From contig NZ_LR733293.1 of NCBI RefSeq assembly GCF_902506095.1, positions 3,949,476-4,013,475 on the forward strand: DNA of 64,000 bases. The letters run 5' to 3'. Numbering within the stretch: the first letter of the stretch is position 1; every line of letters starts with the position of its first letter. The notes under the pieces were generated by a model, which was not told the DNA's origin, made no database searches, and saw only the letters and a list, made by a program, of their open reading frames with translations. The stretch is from Arthrobacter sp. 9AX. Lineage in GTDB: Bacteria > Actinomycetota > Actinomycetes > Actinomycetales > Micrococcaceae. The position numbers and the translations under genes were made by a program. This document shows, piece after piece, positions 1-8,782 of the stretch.

Positions 1-387
1 GTCGAGCAGGTCGAGGCAGGCAGGATGCTGCAGCTGAACCGCTTCCAGCAGCTTCGCTACATCATCGTCCCGCAGGCGATGCGCCAGCAGCTTCCGGTGA
101 TCCTGTCCCTGAACATCTCACTGTTCAAGGACACAGCGTTGGTCTCGACCATCGCGGTCTCGGATCTGATGTTCATCTCGAACACGATCTCTGCCCAGAA
201 CTACCGGGCTCTGGAGATTTTCACCCTGGCAGCGTTCATCTACTTCGCCATCGCGTTCCCGGTCTCCCTGATCACCAGCGCCATCGAACGCCGTATGCAG
301 AACAACGCGGCGCTCGGCGGAGCTTCGCGGACCAGCATTTGGGCCCGGATGATGCCCGGAGCACGCGTGGTGGTGGCGTCACGATGA
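1..387 (+). CDS. Amino acid ABC transporter permease, C-terminal part (5' end outside window)
   Basis: The reading frame is already open at base 1, so only the last 128 residues are present. The first residues (E-A-G-R-M-L ... I-V-P-Q-A-M) match the EAA loop with which polar amino acid permeases of the HisM/GlnP type contact their ATPase. At least two membrane segments follow, one around IYFAIAFPVSLI. The gene overlaps the next one by ATGA, so the two are translationally coupled as one importer. The downstream genes suggest hydroxyproline or a related imino acid as substrate; this is inference from context. The C-terminal tail is short and basic. Confidence 0.9.
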   Translation, partial: VEQVEAGRMLQLNRFQQLRYIIVPQAMRQQLPVILSLNISLFKDTALVSTIAVSDLMFISNTISAQNYRALEIFTLAAFIYFAIAFPVSLITSAIERRMQNNAALGGASRTSIWARMMPGARVVVASR

Positions 388-1256
388 GCCACTCCGCACT
401 CACCCCGCAGCTTCCCACCAGCCCCGCCCGGAAGGACAATGAAGTGAGCGAACAGAAGGGCAGCACCCAAGTGACAGCCCCCCAGCAGACGCCTGGTCAG
501 TTCGGAGCCGGGCAGGTCCTCGTGGAGGCCCGCGGCCTCCAGAAGAGCTTCGGGATCCGGAAGATCCTCCGCAACGTCGACTTCACCATGAACAAGGGCG
601 ACATCACCGTCATCATCGGCAAGAGCGGTTCCGGCAAGTCAACCCTGTTGCGGGCACTGGCAGGGCTCACCGATCCTGACGAGGGTGAGATCGTCGTGGA
701 CGGACACACGGTATTCGCCGAGCAGAAGCGCACTAAAGAATGGGAAAATATCCGCTCCGAGGTGGGCATGGTTTTCCAGACCTATACTTTGTGGCCGCAC
801 ATGAACGTCCTGGACAACCTCGTCCTCGCTCCCCGCAAGACGCGTGGTGTCGGCGCCGCTGAAGGGCGTGACCGTGCCGAGGCGGCCCTGGCCGAAGTTG
901 GCATGGCCCACCACATCCTCAGCAGGCCCACCCAGCTCTCCGGCGGTGAACGTCAGCGCGTGGCCATCGCCCGTGCCCTGATGATGAAGCCCAAGCTCCT
1001 GCTCTGTGACGAGATCACCTCCGCGCTGGATCCGCCCGTCGCAGCCGAGGTCCTGGACGTCCTGCGCCGCCTGAAGGAGGAGGACGGCATCGCCGTAGCC
1101 CTGGTCACCCACGACATGGCGTTCGCCTCCAAGGCCGCGGACCGGGTGGTGTTCTTCCACGAAGGCGAGATCGCCGTCAACGCCACTCCGGAAGCTGCAT
1201 TCGACAACTGCGACAACGAAGACCTCAAGAAGTTCGTGGACGCTGTCCGTTTCTAG
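384..1256 (+). CDS. Amino acid ABC transporter ATP-binding protein
   Basis: This is the ATPase partner of the upstream permease. It has Walker A (GKSGSGKST), a Q-loop (FQTYTLWPH), the signature LSGGERQRVAIARAL, a Walker B/D-loop reading LLLCDEITSALD, and an H-loop (VTHD). The usual DEPTSALD is DEITSALD here, but the catalytic Glu is kept. The start at 384 overlaps the permease stop (ATGA). An alternative is GTG at 444, seven bases after GGAAGGA, which would remove a 20-residue low-complexity N-terminus. The first ~48 residues precede the ABC domain and are not conserved in the family. Substrate is inferred from the hydroxyproline-type genes downstream. Family is certain, start is not. Confidence 0.93.
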   Translation: MSHSALTPQLPTSPARKDNEVSEQKGSTQVTAPQQTPGQFGAGQVLVEARGLQKSFGIRKILRNVDFTMNKGDITVIIGKSGSGKSTLLRALAGLTDPDEGEIVVDGHTVFAEQKRTKEWENIRSEVGMVFQTYTLWPHMNVLDNLVLAPRKTRGVGAAEGRDRAEAALAEVGMAHHILSRPTQLSGGERQRVAIARALMMKPKLLLCDEITSALDPPVAAEVLDVLRRLKEEDGIAVALVTHDMAFASKAADRVVFFHEGEIAVNATPEAAFDNCDNEDLKKFVDAVRF

Positions 1257-1304
1257 TTCAGCCTTTCATGAGGGCAACTAAAACGGACCAAGAAAGGAAA
1301 TATT

Positions 1305-2567
1305 GTGCACACCGTTGTAATCGGCGGCGGCGTCATCGGCCTGACCCAGGCCTACCACCTCGCCCGGGAGGGCGAGAGCGTCACCGTCATTGACGCCCGA
1401 GCCACCGGGCTTGGTGCGTCGAAGGTCAACGCCGGGTGGATCTGCCCGGCGGAATCGGCACCCGTGCCAGGACCCGGCGTCGTCCTCAAATCCATGAAAT
1501 GGATGCTCCGCCCGGACAGCCCGCTCTACATCCGCCCCTCACTGGACCCTGCCTTCGTGCGGTTCATGCTGGGCATGTGGCGCAAGTCCAACGCCCGTGA
1601 CCAGCGCGCAGGTTTCGAGGGCCACCTCCGCCTTGCCGCTGACACCCTGCAGATCTTCGATGAATATCGTGCCGACGGCATGGACTTCGAAATGCACACG
1701 GACGGCCTGCTCATGGCGTTCATGGAAAAGGACAACTTCGACCACCACATCGACAACCTGGATCTCGCGTCACAGTATGGACGCCAGCCACGGGTGCTCG
1801 ACCGGGACGCCGTGCATGAACAGGAGCCGCTGCTCACCGATGGCGTGCTGGGGGGCATCTACTTCCCCCAGGAGCGCCACGTTGACCCGGGAGCGATGGC
1901 CGCGGCGCTTCGCAAGAGGCTGCTCGCCATGGGCGTCAAGATCGTGGAGAACTCGCCGATCGACACTGTTGAACGCAACGGTGACAAGGTCACAGCAGTG
2001 CAAAGCGGAGGAAACCGCTACACCGCCGACAACTTCGTCCTCGCCGCCGGCGCGTGGAGCGGGAACCTGTCCAAGCAGTTTGGGGTTGCACTTCCCGTGC
2101 GCCCGGGCAAGGGCTACAGCGTTGAGGTCCCCGCGCTGGGTCTGCGCAGCGCGGTCAACCTTTGGGACGCCAAGGTCGCGGTGACACCGTTCAACGAACG
2201 CCTCCGCATCGCCGGCACCATGGAGTTCGGCGGGCTGGACGAGAAGATCAACCAGGTCCGCGTGGATGCGATCCTGCGTGCTCCCGCCAAGTACTTCCGC
2301 AACTGGGAGCCGCCCGCCACAAAGCCGGCGCCTATGGCCGGCATGCGGCCCATGACACCGGACGGGCTGCCCGTCATCGGCCACCTCGGCCACCTGCAAA
2401 ACACCTATGTCTCAAGCGGCCACGGAATGATGGGCATCACCCTCGCGCCAGGCACTGCTGTAGCCCTCACCGACCTGATCCTGCGCGGCCGCATGGCACC
2501 TACGCTTCAGCCCTTCAGGGCAGACCGTTTCCGCGGCGTCCAACGCCAGCCGGTCCCGGCCCACTAA
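1305..2567 (+). CDS. FAD-dependent D-amino acid dehydrogenase, probably cis-4-hydroxy-D-proline oxidising
   Basis: This 420-residue DAO-family flavoprotein begins with an FAD-binding Rossmann motif (GGGVIGLTQAYHLA, residues 7-20) ending in the acidic ID that binds ribose, and has a C-terminal GHGMMGITLAPGT segment typical of DadA-like enzymes. The start is GTG behind AAAGGAAA. It sits between an amino acid importer and DHDPS-like, proline-racemase-like and aldehyde dehydrogenase genes. That set is known for trans-4-hydroxy-L-proline breakdown, where this enzyme oxidises cis-4-hydroxy-D-proline to pyrroline-4-hydroxy-2-carboxylate. The family is clear; the substrate is inferred from neighbours. 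A D-proline or sarcosine substrate cannot be excluded. Confidence 0.87.
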   Translation: MHTVVIGGGVIGLTQAYHLAREGESVTVIDARATGLGASKVNAGWICPAESAPVPGPGVVLKSMKWMLRPDSPLYIRPSLDPAFVRFMLGMWRKSNARDQRAGFEGHLRLAADTLQIFDEYRADGMDFEMHTDGLLMAFMEKDNFDHHIDNLDLASQYGRQPRVLDRDAVHEQEPLLTDGVLGGIYFPQERHVDPGAMAAALRKRLLAMGVKIVENSPIDTVERNGDKVTAVQSGGNRYTADNFVLAAGAWSGNLSKQFGVALPVRPGKGYSVEVPALGLRSAVNLWDAKVAVTPFNERLRIAGTMEFGGLDEKINQVRVDAILRAPAKYFRNWEPPATKPAPMAGMRPMTPDGLPVIGHLGHLQNTYVSSGHGMMGITLAPGTAVALTDLILRGRMAPTLQPFRADRFRGVQRQPVPAH

Positions 2568-2630
2568 CCACAGCCCACCACTTTGGCCGCAGTGTCACGC
2601 GGTACCAGCATTCCCCGAAAGGAACCCAAC

Positions 2631-3548
2631 ATGTCTTCACGCACCAAGAAGGAACTGCGCGGCATCCTCGCCGCCGTCACCACCCCGTTCACCGAGGACG
2701 GCTCCGCCATCGACGAGGCCACCCTGCAGGCCCAGGTCGAACGCCTGGTCGCCGCCGGAATCCACGGCATCGTCCCCACCGGCACCACCGGCGAATTCAC
2801 CACCCTCTCCCAGGAGGAATACCGCCGCGTCATCGAGCTCTACGTCAAAGGCGCCGACGGCCGCATCCCGGTCGTCGCCGGGATCGGCGCGCTCTCAACA
2901 CAGGGCGCCATCGAGCTGGCCCAGCACGCCGAAGCAGTCGGAGCGGACGCCATCATGCTGGTCCCGCCCTTCTACGACCCGCTGGACCTGCGCGCCCTCA
3001 AGGCATTCCTGTCCGCAGTAGCCGAGTCCATCAACATCCCGATCGTCTACTACAACGTTCCGGGCGCCACCGGCATCTCGCTCACCGCAGCCGAACTCGC
3101 CGAACTGGGCAGCATTGACGGTGTGGACTACATCAAAAACACCTCCGACGACGCCGTGGGCCTGGCCGAACTGCTCGCCAACCACACGAACAGCATCAAG
3201 GCCTTCAACGGCTGGGACACCCTGACGTTCTTCGGCATCGCCTCAGGCGCCGAAGCCTCCGTCTGGGGCACCGCCGGTGTCGTGCCCGAACTCGCCGTCG
3301 AATTCTGGGAAGCCCTGGCCGAACAGAAGGACCTGGACCGTGCCCGCCAGCTGTGGAAGCACCTCTGGGCGATTAGTGACTTCCTCGAGTCCGTCAACTA
3401 CGTGGCCGGCATCAAGGCAGGCCTGGAACTACTGGGCCACCCCGTGGGCCCGGCACGCCTGCCCATCCTGCCCCTGCCCGAAGAGGAGCGCCAGCGCTTC
3501 GCGGGCATCCTGCACAACGCCGGCGTCCTCCCGGCAGTAGCAGCATGA
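2631..3548 (+). CDS. DHDPS/NAL-family lyase, probable 1-pyrroline-4-hydroxy-2-carboxylate deaminase
   Basis: This 305-residue TIM-barrel protein of the dihydrodipicolinate synthase family has the GTTGE phosphate/carboxylate loop (residues 51-55), the catalytic Tyr in YYNVPG (about 141) and the Schiff-base Lys in VDYIKN (Lys169). Start ATG 2631 follows GAAAGG; a longer frame to 2583 lacks a ribosome site. In hydroxyproline operons this member converts pyrroline-4-hydroxy-2-carboxylate to alpha-ketoglutarate semialdehyde with loss of ammonia. A true DapA role is unlikely because the gene lies inside a catabolic operon and overlaps the next gene by ATGA. The specific reaction is inferred. Confidence 0.87.
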   Translation: MSSRTKKELRGILAAVTTPFTEDGSAIDEATLQAQVERLVAAGIHGIVPTGTTGEFTTLSQEEYRRVIELYVKGADGRIPVVAGIGALSTQGAIELAQHAEAVGADAIMLVPPFYDPLDLRALKAFLSAVAESINIPIVYYNVPGATGISLTAAELAELGSIDGVDYIKNTSDDAVGLAELLANHTNSIKAFNGWDTLTFFGIASGAEASVWGTAGVVPELAVEFWEALAEQKDLDRARQLWKHLWAISDFLESVNYVAGIKAGLELLGHPVGPARLPILPLPEEERQRFAGILHNAGVLPAVAA

Positions 3549-4621
3549 CCCCGCGCTCCGCCGGCACGATCGCCCTGGACGCCATTGAAGTCCATGCGGC
3601 AGGCGAACCCGGCCGGATCCTCACCTCCGCCGCGGCCCTCGTGCAGGGCGAGACGATGGCGGAGCGCCTGCAGTACTGCAAGGACAACCTGGATTGGCTG
3701 CGCCGGCTCATGCTTCATGAGCCGCGCGGCTACCCCGGCCTCTGCTCCGTGATCCTCCTGCCCGCCGTGAGCAAAGGCTCGGACTTTGGCATGGTGGTGC
3801 TCGAGCAGGGCGGCTTCACGCCCATGTCAGGATCCAACACCATATGCGCTGTCACGGCGGCACTGGAGGAGGGCATCATCCCGGTCCGCGGACCCGAAAC
3901 AGGGGTCACCATTGACACTGCGGTAGGCACCGTGCAGGCGGTCGCCAAGGTCCAGGATGGCAAGGTCCTCTCGGTGACGGTCGTGAACGTCCCGGCGTTC
4001 GTCGTCGAACTCGACTTCCCGCTGCAAGTGCCCGAATTCGGCACCGTACCGGTGGATGTTGTTTTCGGCGGCCAGTTCTTCGCCCAAGCCAAGGCAGCAG
4101 ACCTGGGCCTGGACCTGCACCCGGACAACGGCAAGGAACTGGCGCGGGCCGGCGCCCTGATCAAGATGGCCGCGCTCGAGCAGATCCACGTCACGCACCC
4201 GGACAACCCGCTCGTCTCCGGCGTCAACCTGATCATGCTGCACACCGGCGACCGCGTGCCCGGCCGGCAGGACCGCAACACCGTGGTCCTGTCCAACGGC
4301 AAGCTCGTCCCGTCCGACCCATCCACCTGGACCGGAGCCCTGGACCGCTCCCCCTGCGGCACCGGCACCTCCGCCCGGATGGCCGCGCTCCACGCCCGCG
4401 GCCAGCTGGCCATCGGCGAGAACTTCTCCCACCACAGCATCATCGGCAGCGAATTCATCGGCCGCCTGACAGGCACGACGACGGCGGGCGGCCGCGACGC
4501 GGTCCTTCCCACCGTCACCGGCCGGGGCTGGGTCACCGGACGCAGCCAGTGGGTCCTGGATCCCACCGACCCCTTCCCCACCGGCTACACCGTCGGCGAC
4601 ATCTGGGCCCCCGGCGCCTGA
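3545..4621 (+). CDS. Proline racemase family protein, probable 4-hydroxyproline 2-epimerase
   Basis: This 358-residue protein of the proline racemase fold is translationally coupled to the preceding gene. The second catalytic position is a Cys (DRSPCGTGTSA, Cys271). The first, usually Cys in MCGHGTI, is Ser95 here (MSGSNTI). Family members with Ser/Cys pairs are known besides Cys/Cys (racemases/epimerases) and Cys/Thr (trans-3-hydroxyproline dehydratase). With the deaminase and D-amino acid oxidoreductase next to it, the expected role is epimerising trans-4-hydroxy-L-proline to cis-4-hydroxy-D-proline, the first pathway step. Epimerase versus racemase cannot be settled from sequence alone. 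Confidence 0.86.
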   Translation: MTPRSAGTIALDAIEVHAAGEPGRILTSAAALVQGETMAERLQYCKDNLDWLRRLMLHEPRGYPGLCSVILLPAVSKGSDFGMVVLEQGGFTPMSGSNTICAVTAALEEGIIPVRGPETGVTIDTAVGTVQAVAKVQDGKVLSVTVVNVPAFVVELDFPLQVPEFGTVPVDVVFGGQFFAQAKAADLGLDLHPDNGKELARAGALIKMAALEQIHVTHPDNPLVSGVNLIMLHTGDRVPGRQDRNTVVLSNGKLVPSDPSTWTGALDRSPCGTGTSARMAALHARGQLAIGENFSHHSIIGSEFIGRLTGTTTAGGRDAVLPTVTGRGWVTGRSQWVLDPTDPFPTGYTVGDIWAPGA

Positions 4622-4679
4622 CCGCCACCCCGGGGCCGTTGCCCCCCACATTCTTTAAGAACTACTGAAAGCAGGAGTT

Positions 4680-6155
4680 GTGAGCCAGTTCATTAACGGC
4701 AAGCGCGTCGAAGGTACCAGCGGAGAAACCGTGGACGTAATCGACCCGTCCAACGGAACCACCGTGGACACGATCACCCTCGCCGGCAGCGACGACGTCA
4801 AACTCGCCGTCCAGGCCGCCCGCGACGCCTTCCCGGCCTGGTCCCGCGCCACCCCGGCCGACCGCTCGGCGGTGCTCACCAAGTTCGCCGCCCTCATGGA
4901 AGAGCGCGCCGAAGAATTCGCCCAACTTGAATCCCGCCAGGCCGGCAAGCCCATCCGCCTCACCCGTGAATTCGACGTCCCGGGCACCATCGACAACATC
5001 GCCTTCTACGCTGGCGCCGCCCGCAACCTCGAAGGCAAAGCCACCGGCGAATACTCCCCGGACCACACCTCATCCATCCGCCGGGAAGCCATCGGTGTGA
5101 TCGGCTCCATCTCGCCCTGGAACTACCCCCTGCAGATGGCCGCGTGGAAGATCCTGCCCGCCATCGCCGCCGGCAACACGATCGTGCTCAAGCCCGCCGA
5201 AATCACGCCGCTCACCTCCCTGTTGTTCGCTGAAGTGGCAACCGAGGCCGGCCTACCCGCCGGCGTCGTGAACGTCCTCACTGGCCGCGGCTCCACCGTC
5301 GGTGCGGAACTGCTCCGCCACCCCGACGTGGACATGCTCTCCTTCACCGGCTCCACCTCGGTTGGCCGCACCGTGCTGGACGCCGCCGCCACCACGGCAA
5401 AACGCGTCCATCTCGAGCTCGGCGGCAAAGCACCCTTTGTAGTGTTCGACGACGCCGACCTCGACGCGGCCATCCACGGCGCCGTAGCCGGATCGCTGAT
5501 CAACACCGGACAGGACTGCACCGCCGCCACCCGTGCCATCGTCCACCGCTCCCTCTACGAGAAGTTCATCGCAGGCGTCGCCGACCTCTACGCCAAGGTG
5601 AAGCTCGGCCCCACCACGGACCCCGCAACGGACCTTGGCCCGCTCGTCTCCCGGAAACACCAGGAGACAGTGGCCGGCATGGTGGACCGGGCCCGCGGCT
5701 ACGCACGCGTCCTGGGCGGCGGCATCCCGGACGGTGACCTCGCCAACGGCTCCTACTACCGGCCCACACTCGTGGCCGACGCCACCCCGGACAGTGAGAT
5801 CTTCCGGGACGAAGTCTTCGGTCCCGTCCTCGCCGTCACCCCGTTCGACACCGACGACGAAGCGATTCAACTGGCCAATGACACCCCGTACGGCCTGGCC
5901 GCCTCGGCGTGGACCAAGGACGTCTACCGCGCCCTGCGCGCCACCCGCGAAATCCGCGCCGGCGCCGTCTGGGTCAACGACCACATCCCCATCATCAGCG
6001 AAATGCCCCACGGCGGCTTCAAGCAGTCCGGGTTCGGCAAAGACATGTCCACCTACTCCTTCGATGAATACACCGTGGTCAAACACGTCATGTTCGACCT
6101 CACCGGCGAACAAGCCAAAGGCTGGCACCGCACCATCTTCTCCCTCGAGGACTAG
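4680..6155 (+). CDS. NAD(P)-dependent aldehyde dehydrogenase, probable alpha-ketoglutarate semialdehyde dehydrogenase
   Basis: This 491-residue aldehyde dehydrogenase has the cofactor motif FTGSTSVGR, the general base Glu in LELGGKAP and the nucleophile Cys in NTGQDCTAATR. The GQDCTA context is typical of the aminobutyraldehyde/betaine-aldehyde branch, so automatic annotation may call it gamma-aminobutyraldehyde dehydrogenase. Position after the three hydroxyproline-type enzymes argues for oxidation of alpha-ketoglutarate semialdehyde to alpha-ketoglutarate. The start is GTG 4680, two bases after AGGAG, an unusually tight spacing. The SDR gene follows four bases after the stop. Confidence 0.88.
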   Translation: MSQFINGKRVEGTSGETVDVIDPSNGTTVDTITLAGSDDVKLAVQAARDAFPAWSRATPADRSAVLTKFAALMEERAEEFAQLESRQAGKPIRLTREFDVPGTIDNIAFYAGAARNLEGKATGEYSPDHTSSIRREAIGVIGSISPWNYPLQMAAWKILPAIAAGNTIVLKPAEITPLTSLLFAEVATEAGLPAGVVNVLTGRGSTVGAELLRHPDVDMLSFTGSTSVGRTVLDAAATTAKRVHLELGGKAPFVVFDDADLDAAIHGAVAGSLINTGQDCTAATRAIVHRSLYEKFIAGVADLYAKVKLGPTTDPATDLGPLVSRKHQETVAGMVDRARGYARVLGGGIPDGDLANGSYYRPTLVADATPDSEIFRDEVFGPVLAVTPFDTDDEAIQLANDTPYGLAASAWTKDVYRALRATREIRAGAVWVNDHIPIISEMPHGGFKQSGFGKDMSTYSFDEYTVVKHVMFDLTGEQAKGWHRTIFSLED

Positions 6156-6159
6156 ACAC

Positions 6160-6933
6160 ATGACGACGACGGGAACCGCCCGCCGCTTCAACGGCAAGAC
6201 CGTGCTGGTCACCGGAGCCGGCGGCGGCATCGGCTCCGCCATCAGCGGCCGGCTCGCCGCCGAAGGCGCCCACGTTTATGTGGCAGACGCCAACGAGACG
6301 GCGGCCAAGGAGATTTCGGATGCTCTGGCTGGCGAAGGCTTCTCCGCCGAAGCGCTGGTCTTCGACCTGCTGGACCCCGAGGCCTCCACCGCGGCGGTCC
6401 AGCAGATCGTCAGCAGCCGCGGCCGGATCGATGTCCTGGTGAATAACGCCGGCATCAACCGGCGCGGCGACCTGCTCTCACTGACCGAGTACGACTGGGA
6501 CCTCTCCTTCGCCGTCAACGTCGACTCGCTGTTCCACCTCTGCCGGGCCGTGCTGCCGCACATGATCGAAGCCGGCGGAGGTGCCATCGTCAACACTGCT
6601 TCCCAGTGGGGCCTGTACCCGGCACCTGCCCACATCGCCTACAACGTCTCGAAGGCCGCCGTCGTCGCCTTCACCAAGAACCTCGCCCGCGACTATGCGC
6701 CCAACAACATCCGGGTCAACGCCGTCGCCCCAGGTGAGGTGCACACTCCAATGCTGGAGGCGGGCCTTGCCCGCAGCGGCCGCACCGTGGCAGACCTGGA
6801 CGCCCTGGTGCCGTTCGGACGCATCGGCAAGCCCGAGGAAATTGCCGCACTGGTAGCCTTCCTTGCCTCCGACGAGGCGCCATACATCTGCGGTTCCGTC
6901 ATCGAGATCACCGGCGCGCAGGCCGTGGCATGA
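6160..6933 (+). CDS. SDR family oxidoreductase (3-oxoacyl reductase type)
   Basis: This 257-residue classical short-chain dehydrogenase has the cofactor loop TGAGGGIG, the NNAG motif, a catalytic Ser in NTASQWG, and the YxxxK pair (YNVSK). The frame is open far upstream over the aldehyde dehydrogenase, but ATG 6160 directly after that gene's stop is the sensible start and gives normal family length. It overlaps the next SDR gene by ATGA. Two consecutive SDRs at the end of a hydroxyproline-type operon are not required by the standard pathway. They may reduce or oxidise a side product or act on another hydroxylated substrate; the actual substrate is unknown. Confidence 0.85.
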   Translation: MTTTGTARRFNGKTVLVTGAGGGIGSAISGRLAAEGAHVYVADANETAAKEISDALAGEGFSAEALVFDLLDPEASTAAVQQIVSSRGRIDVLVNNAGINRRGDLLSLTEYDWDLSFAVNVDSLFHLCRAVLPHMIEAGGGAIVNTASQWGLYPAPAHIAYNVSKAAVVAFTKNLARDYAPNNIRVNAVAPGEVHTPMLEAGLARSGRTVADLDALVPFGRIGKPEEIAALVAFLASDEAPYICGSVIEITGAQAVA

Positions 6934-7676
6934 GCGGCATGCTGGATGGAAAGACGGCCCTGGTCACCGGCGCCTCGAGGGGCATCGGCCGGGCAACCGT
7001 CGAGGTGCTGCACAGGGAGGGAGCGAACGTCGCGCTGCACTACGGCAACGACAAGGACTCCGCCCAGGCAACCGCGGACCGCCTCGGTGATCGCGTGACG
7101 CTGGTCCAGGGCGATCTCCGCGAACCCGCCGAACGCCATCGCGTCTGGAGTGAAGCCGCTCAGTGGCGGGATGGCGTCGATGTCCTCGTCAACAATGCCG
7201 GCGCGTGGCTGCCGTCAGAGATCGATGACGACGGCGACTGGCAGCGCGGCTGGCAGGCCAACTATCAGCTGAACCTCCTCGCCCCCGCTGACCTCTGCCG
7301 GGAAGCCATCCTGGGGTTCCGGAAGCGGGGCGGCGGCATTATCGTCAACGTCACGAGCCGCTCCGCGCACCGCGGGGACGACGCCGAACACCTCGCCTAC
7401 GGTGCCGCTAAGGGCGGCCTGCTGGCACTGACCAAGGGCATCGCACGCGGCTACGCCGCGGAGAATATCCTCGCCTACGCCGTCGCCCCCGGTTGGGTGG
7501 CAACTGACATCTCCGGGGACCTGGCCTCAGACCCCACCCTGCTGGAAACCCTGCCCCTGGGCGAGGTCACTCCCCCGCAGGACGTCGCCGAAGTCATCGC
7601 CTTCCTTGCTTCGGGCCGGTCCCGGCACACGACCGGGGCCACGATCGACATCACCGGTGCCGACTACGTGCGCTGA
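6930..7676 (+). CDS. SDR family oxidoreductase
   Basis: This 248-residue short-chain dehydrogenase starts within the stop of the previous SDR (ATGA). It has TGASRGIG near the N-terminus, NNAG, a catalytic Ser in VTSRSAH, and the Tyr/Lys pair in YGAAK. The C-terminus (TGATIDITGADYVR) is typical of the family. It is the last gene of the apparent operon. Sequence similarity to the preceding SDR is only at family level, so this is not a recent duplication. The substrate cannot be predicted. Confidence 0.85.
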   Translation: MSGMLDGKTALVTGASRGIGRATVEVLHREGANVALHYGNDKDSAQATADRLGDRVTLVQGDLREPAERHRVWSEAAQWRDGVDVLVNNAGAWLPSEIDDDGDWQRGWQANYQLNLLAPADLCREAILGFRKRGGGIIVNVTSRSAHRGDDAEHLAYGAAKGGLLALTKGIARGYAAENILAYAVAPGWVATDISGDLASDPTLLETLPLGEVTPPQDVAEVIAFLASGRSRHTTGATIDITGADYVR

Positions 7677-7728
7677 TTCCAGCCAGCCAATACGTTATGC
7701 CCCTTGAAGAACTGGAAGGCCGCTAGAT

Positions 7729-8010
7729 ATGTCTTACCGTCACGTGAAGGACTGGCGCACCCTCGTGGGGGCCAACGTCCAAATCCGCCAAGACCGTACC
7801 GTTATTTGTAGCGGCATAGTTGACACCGTCACCGAAGACGGCCAGATCCTTTGGGTCCAATCACCGGTGGAAGGCAGACGACTCTTCGAGAAGACCGAGT
7901 TATACCAAGCCTGGGCGACCGAAGAATGCGCCGGCTTTCATTACAAGGTGAGCCGGAACGAAGAAGTATCGATTGCTTCATCCGACCGTTTAGAGCTTCA
8001 GCCAGCCTAA
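7729..8010 (+). CDS. Small conserved-looking hypothetical protein
   Basis: This 93-residue ORF (MSYRHVKDWRTLVGANVQI ...) has a normal soluble-protein composition, mixed beta-rich pattern, no signal peptide and no membrane segment. An AAGG sequence lies about a dozen bases before ATG 7729. It stands alone between the catabolic operon and a decayed region. I do not recognise a family. The strand-like segments (VGANVQIRQD, GIVDTVTEDGQILWV) could form a small barrel, which is a guess from the pattern. Confidence 0.6.
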   Translation: MSYRHVKDWRTLVGANVQIRQDRTVICSGIVDTVTEDGQILWVQSPVEGRRLFEKTELYQAWATEECAGFHYKVSRNEEVSIASSDRLELQPA

Positions 8011-8080
8011 TTTCGTTCCTCACCCAGGCGTAGGAACTTGCCACTGAACCCTAAAGCTGTCTGACTGAGCTACAGCCCAG

Positions 8081-8652
8081 CTAACAGACGCTGCGGGAAG
8101 GCGTAACGTACGTGCAGGATAAGCCTAGAACCGGATCAGCCGTTCCGAAATGCGCGGTGACTGGAATCTGAATGTCCGGCGCCAATGCAAGCGGACTGGG
8201 CATGGCGTCCCCCTTCTCGTTCTTCAATGGGTACTCCAGTTGGCCGTATAAGGCTGCCACGCCAACGAGCCGCTTGTTCAAGGCAGCGCAGGCGAGAGCA
8301 AGACTTCCGCCCACGCAAAAGCCAAGCACAGCAACAGACCGCAGCGCTTCTGAAGGTATCGGGAGGCGTCATCGACCAGTCCGACCGTGGCCGAGGAGTA
8401 TAGGGCTGCGGCGCCGGCAAGTTTTTCCTCATAGCTCATGAGGCTGGGCCGGTCCACGGCCGAGTAGTAATCGATGACCAGACTCGCGTGACCGAGTTCT
8501 GACAGCCATTCCTGCACGGAATCAAGGTACTGGCTGGGACCAGTGACGCTGCCCAGGACGACGATGCCGAGGGCAGGTCGGCCCTCGGCATTCGCAGCGC
8601 GGTAATTTGCTTTCGCTGAATCGGAAAACGTAATACCGATCTCTTGGTTCAT
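8081..8652 (-). pseudogene. Dienelactone hydrolase family protein, frameshifted and truncated
   Basis: Reading leftward from ATG 8652, an alpha/beta-hydrolase frame runs MNQEIGITFSDSAKANY through VTGPSQYLDSVQEW and LVDDASRYLQ. Near 8345-8355 the matching continuation jumps to another frame: LRSVAVLGFCVGGSLALA, containing the GxCxGG nucleophile elbow of dienelactone hydrolases, then HFGTADPVL. One missing base explains the shift. The C-terminus stops shortly after the Asp-bearing GTADP segment, so the catalytic His region is absent. It therefore carries a single-base shift and a 3' truncation. The ATG overlaps the stop of the acyl-CoA synthetase remnant upstream, so the two were once an operon. 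Confidence 0.75.
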
Positions 8653-8782
8653 CACACCCGGCGCTCCACGCGGGCATCTACGGCAGTGATCGTGCCGTCA
8701 AGTCCGATGAGGATGGGGTTCACATCGAACGGGAGGATGGCTTCAGTCCGAGGTTTAGTGGAGCGCGAAAGGCGACCGAGCA
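8652..8782 (-). pseudogene. C-terminal remnant of an NDP-forming acyl-CoA synthetase (ATP-grasp part)
   Basis: Read on the minus strand into the stop at 8652-8654, the last ~43 codons give ILPFDVNPILIGLDGTI then TAVDARVERRV. The D-V-N-P ... L-D-G-T ... A-V-D-A-R pattern is characteristic of the very end of ATP-grasp acyl-CoA synthetases of the ADP-forming acetate-CoA ligase type. No upstream part remains: the frame abuts the divergent FAH gene start at 8783. The stop overlaps the dienelactone hydrolase start, so the break removed almost the whole gene but kept the junction. Identification rests on a short segment. Confidence 0.55.

Noticed and set aside
2162..3118. 318-codon frame overlapping the D-amino acid oxidoreductase and deaminase genes
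   Set aside because: Arg/His/Pro-rich composition and complete overlap with two well-supported genes.
8031..8078. Minus strand shows a tRNA-like start, GGGCTGTAGCTCAGTCAG, with a GGTTCA further on
   Set aside because: No anticodon arm, acceptor pairing or standard T-arm spacing can be drawn. At most a tRNA fragment, not annotated.
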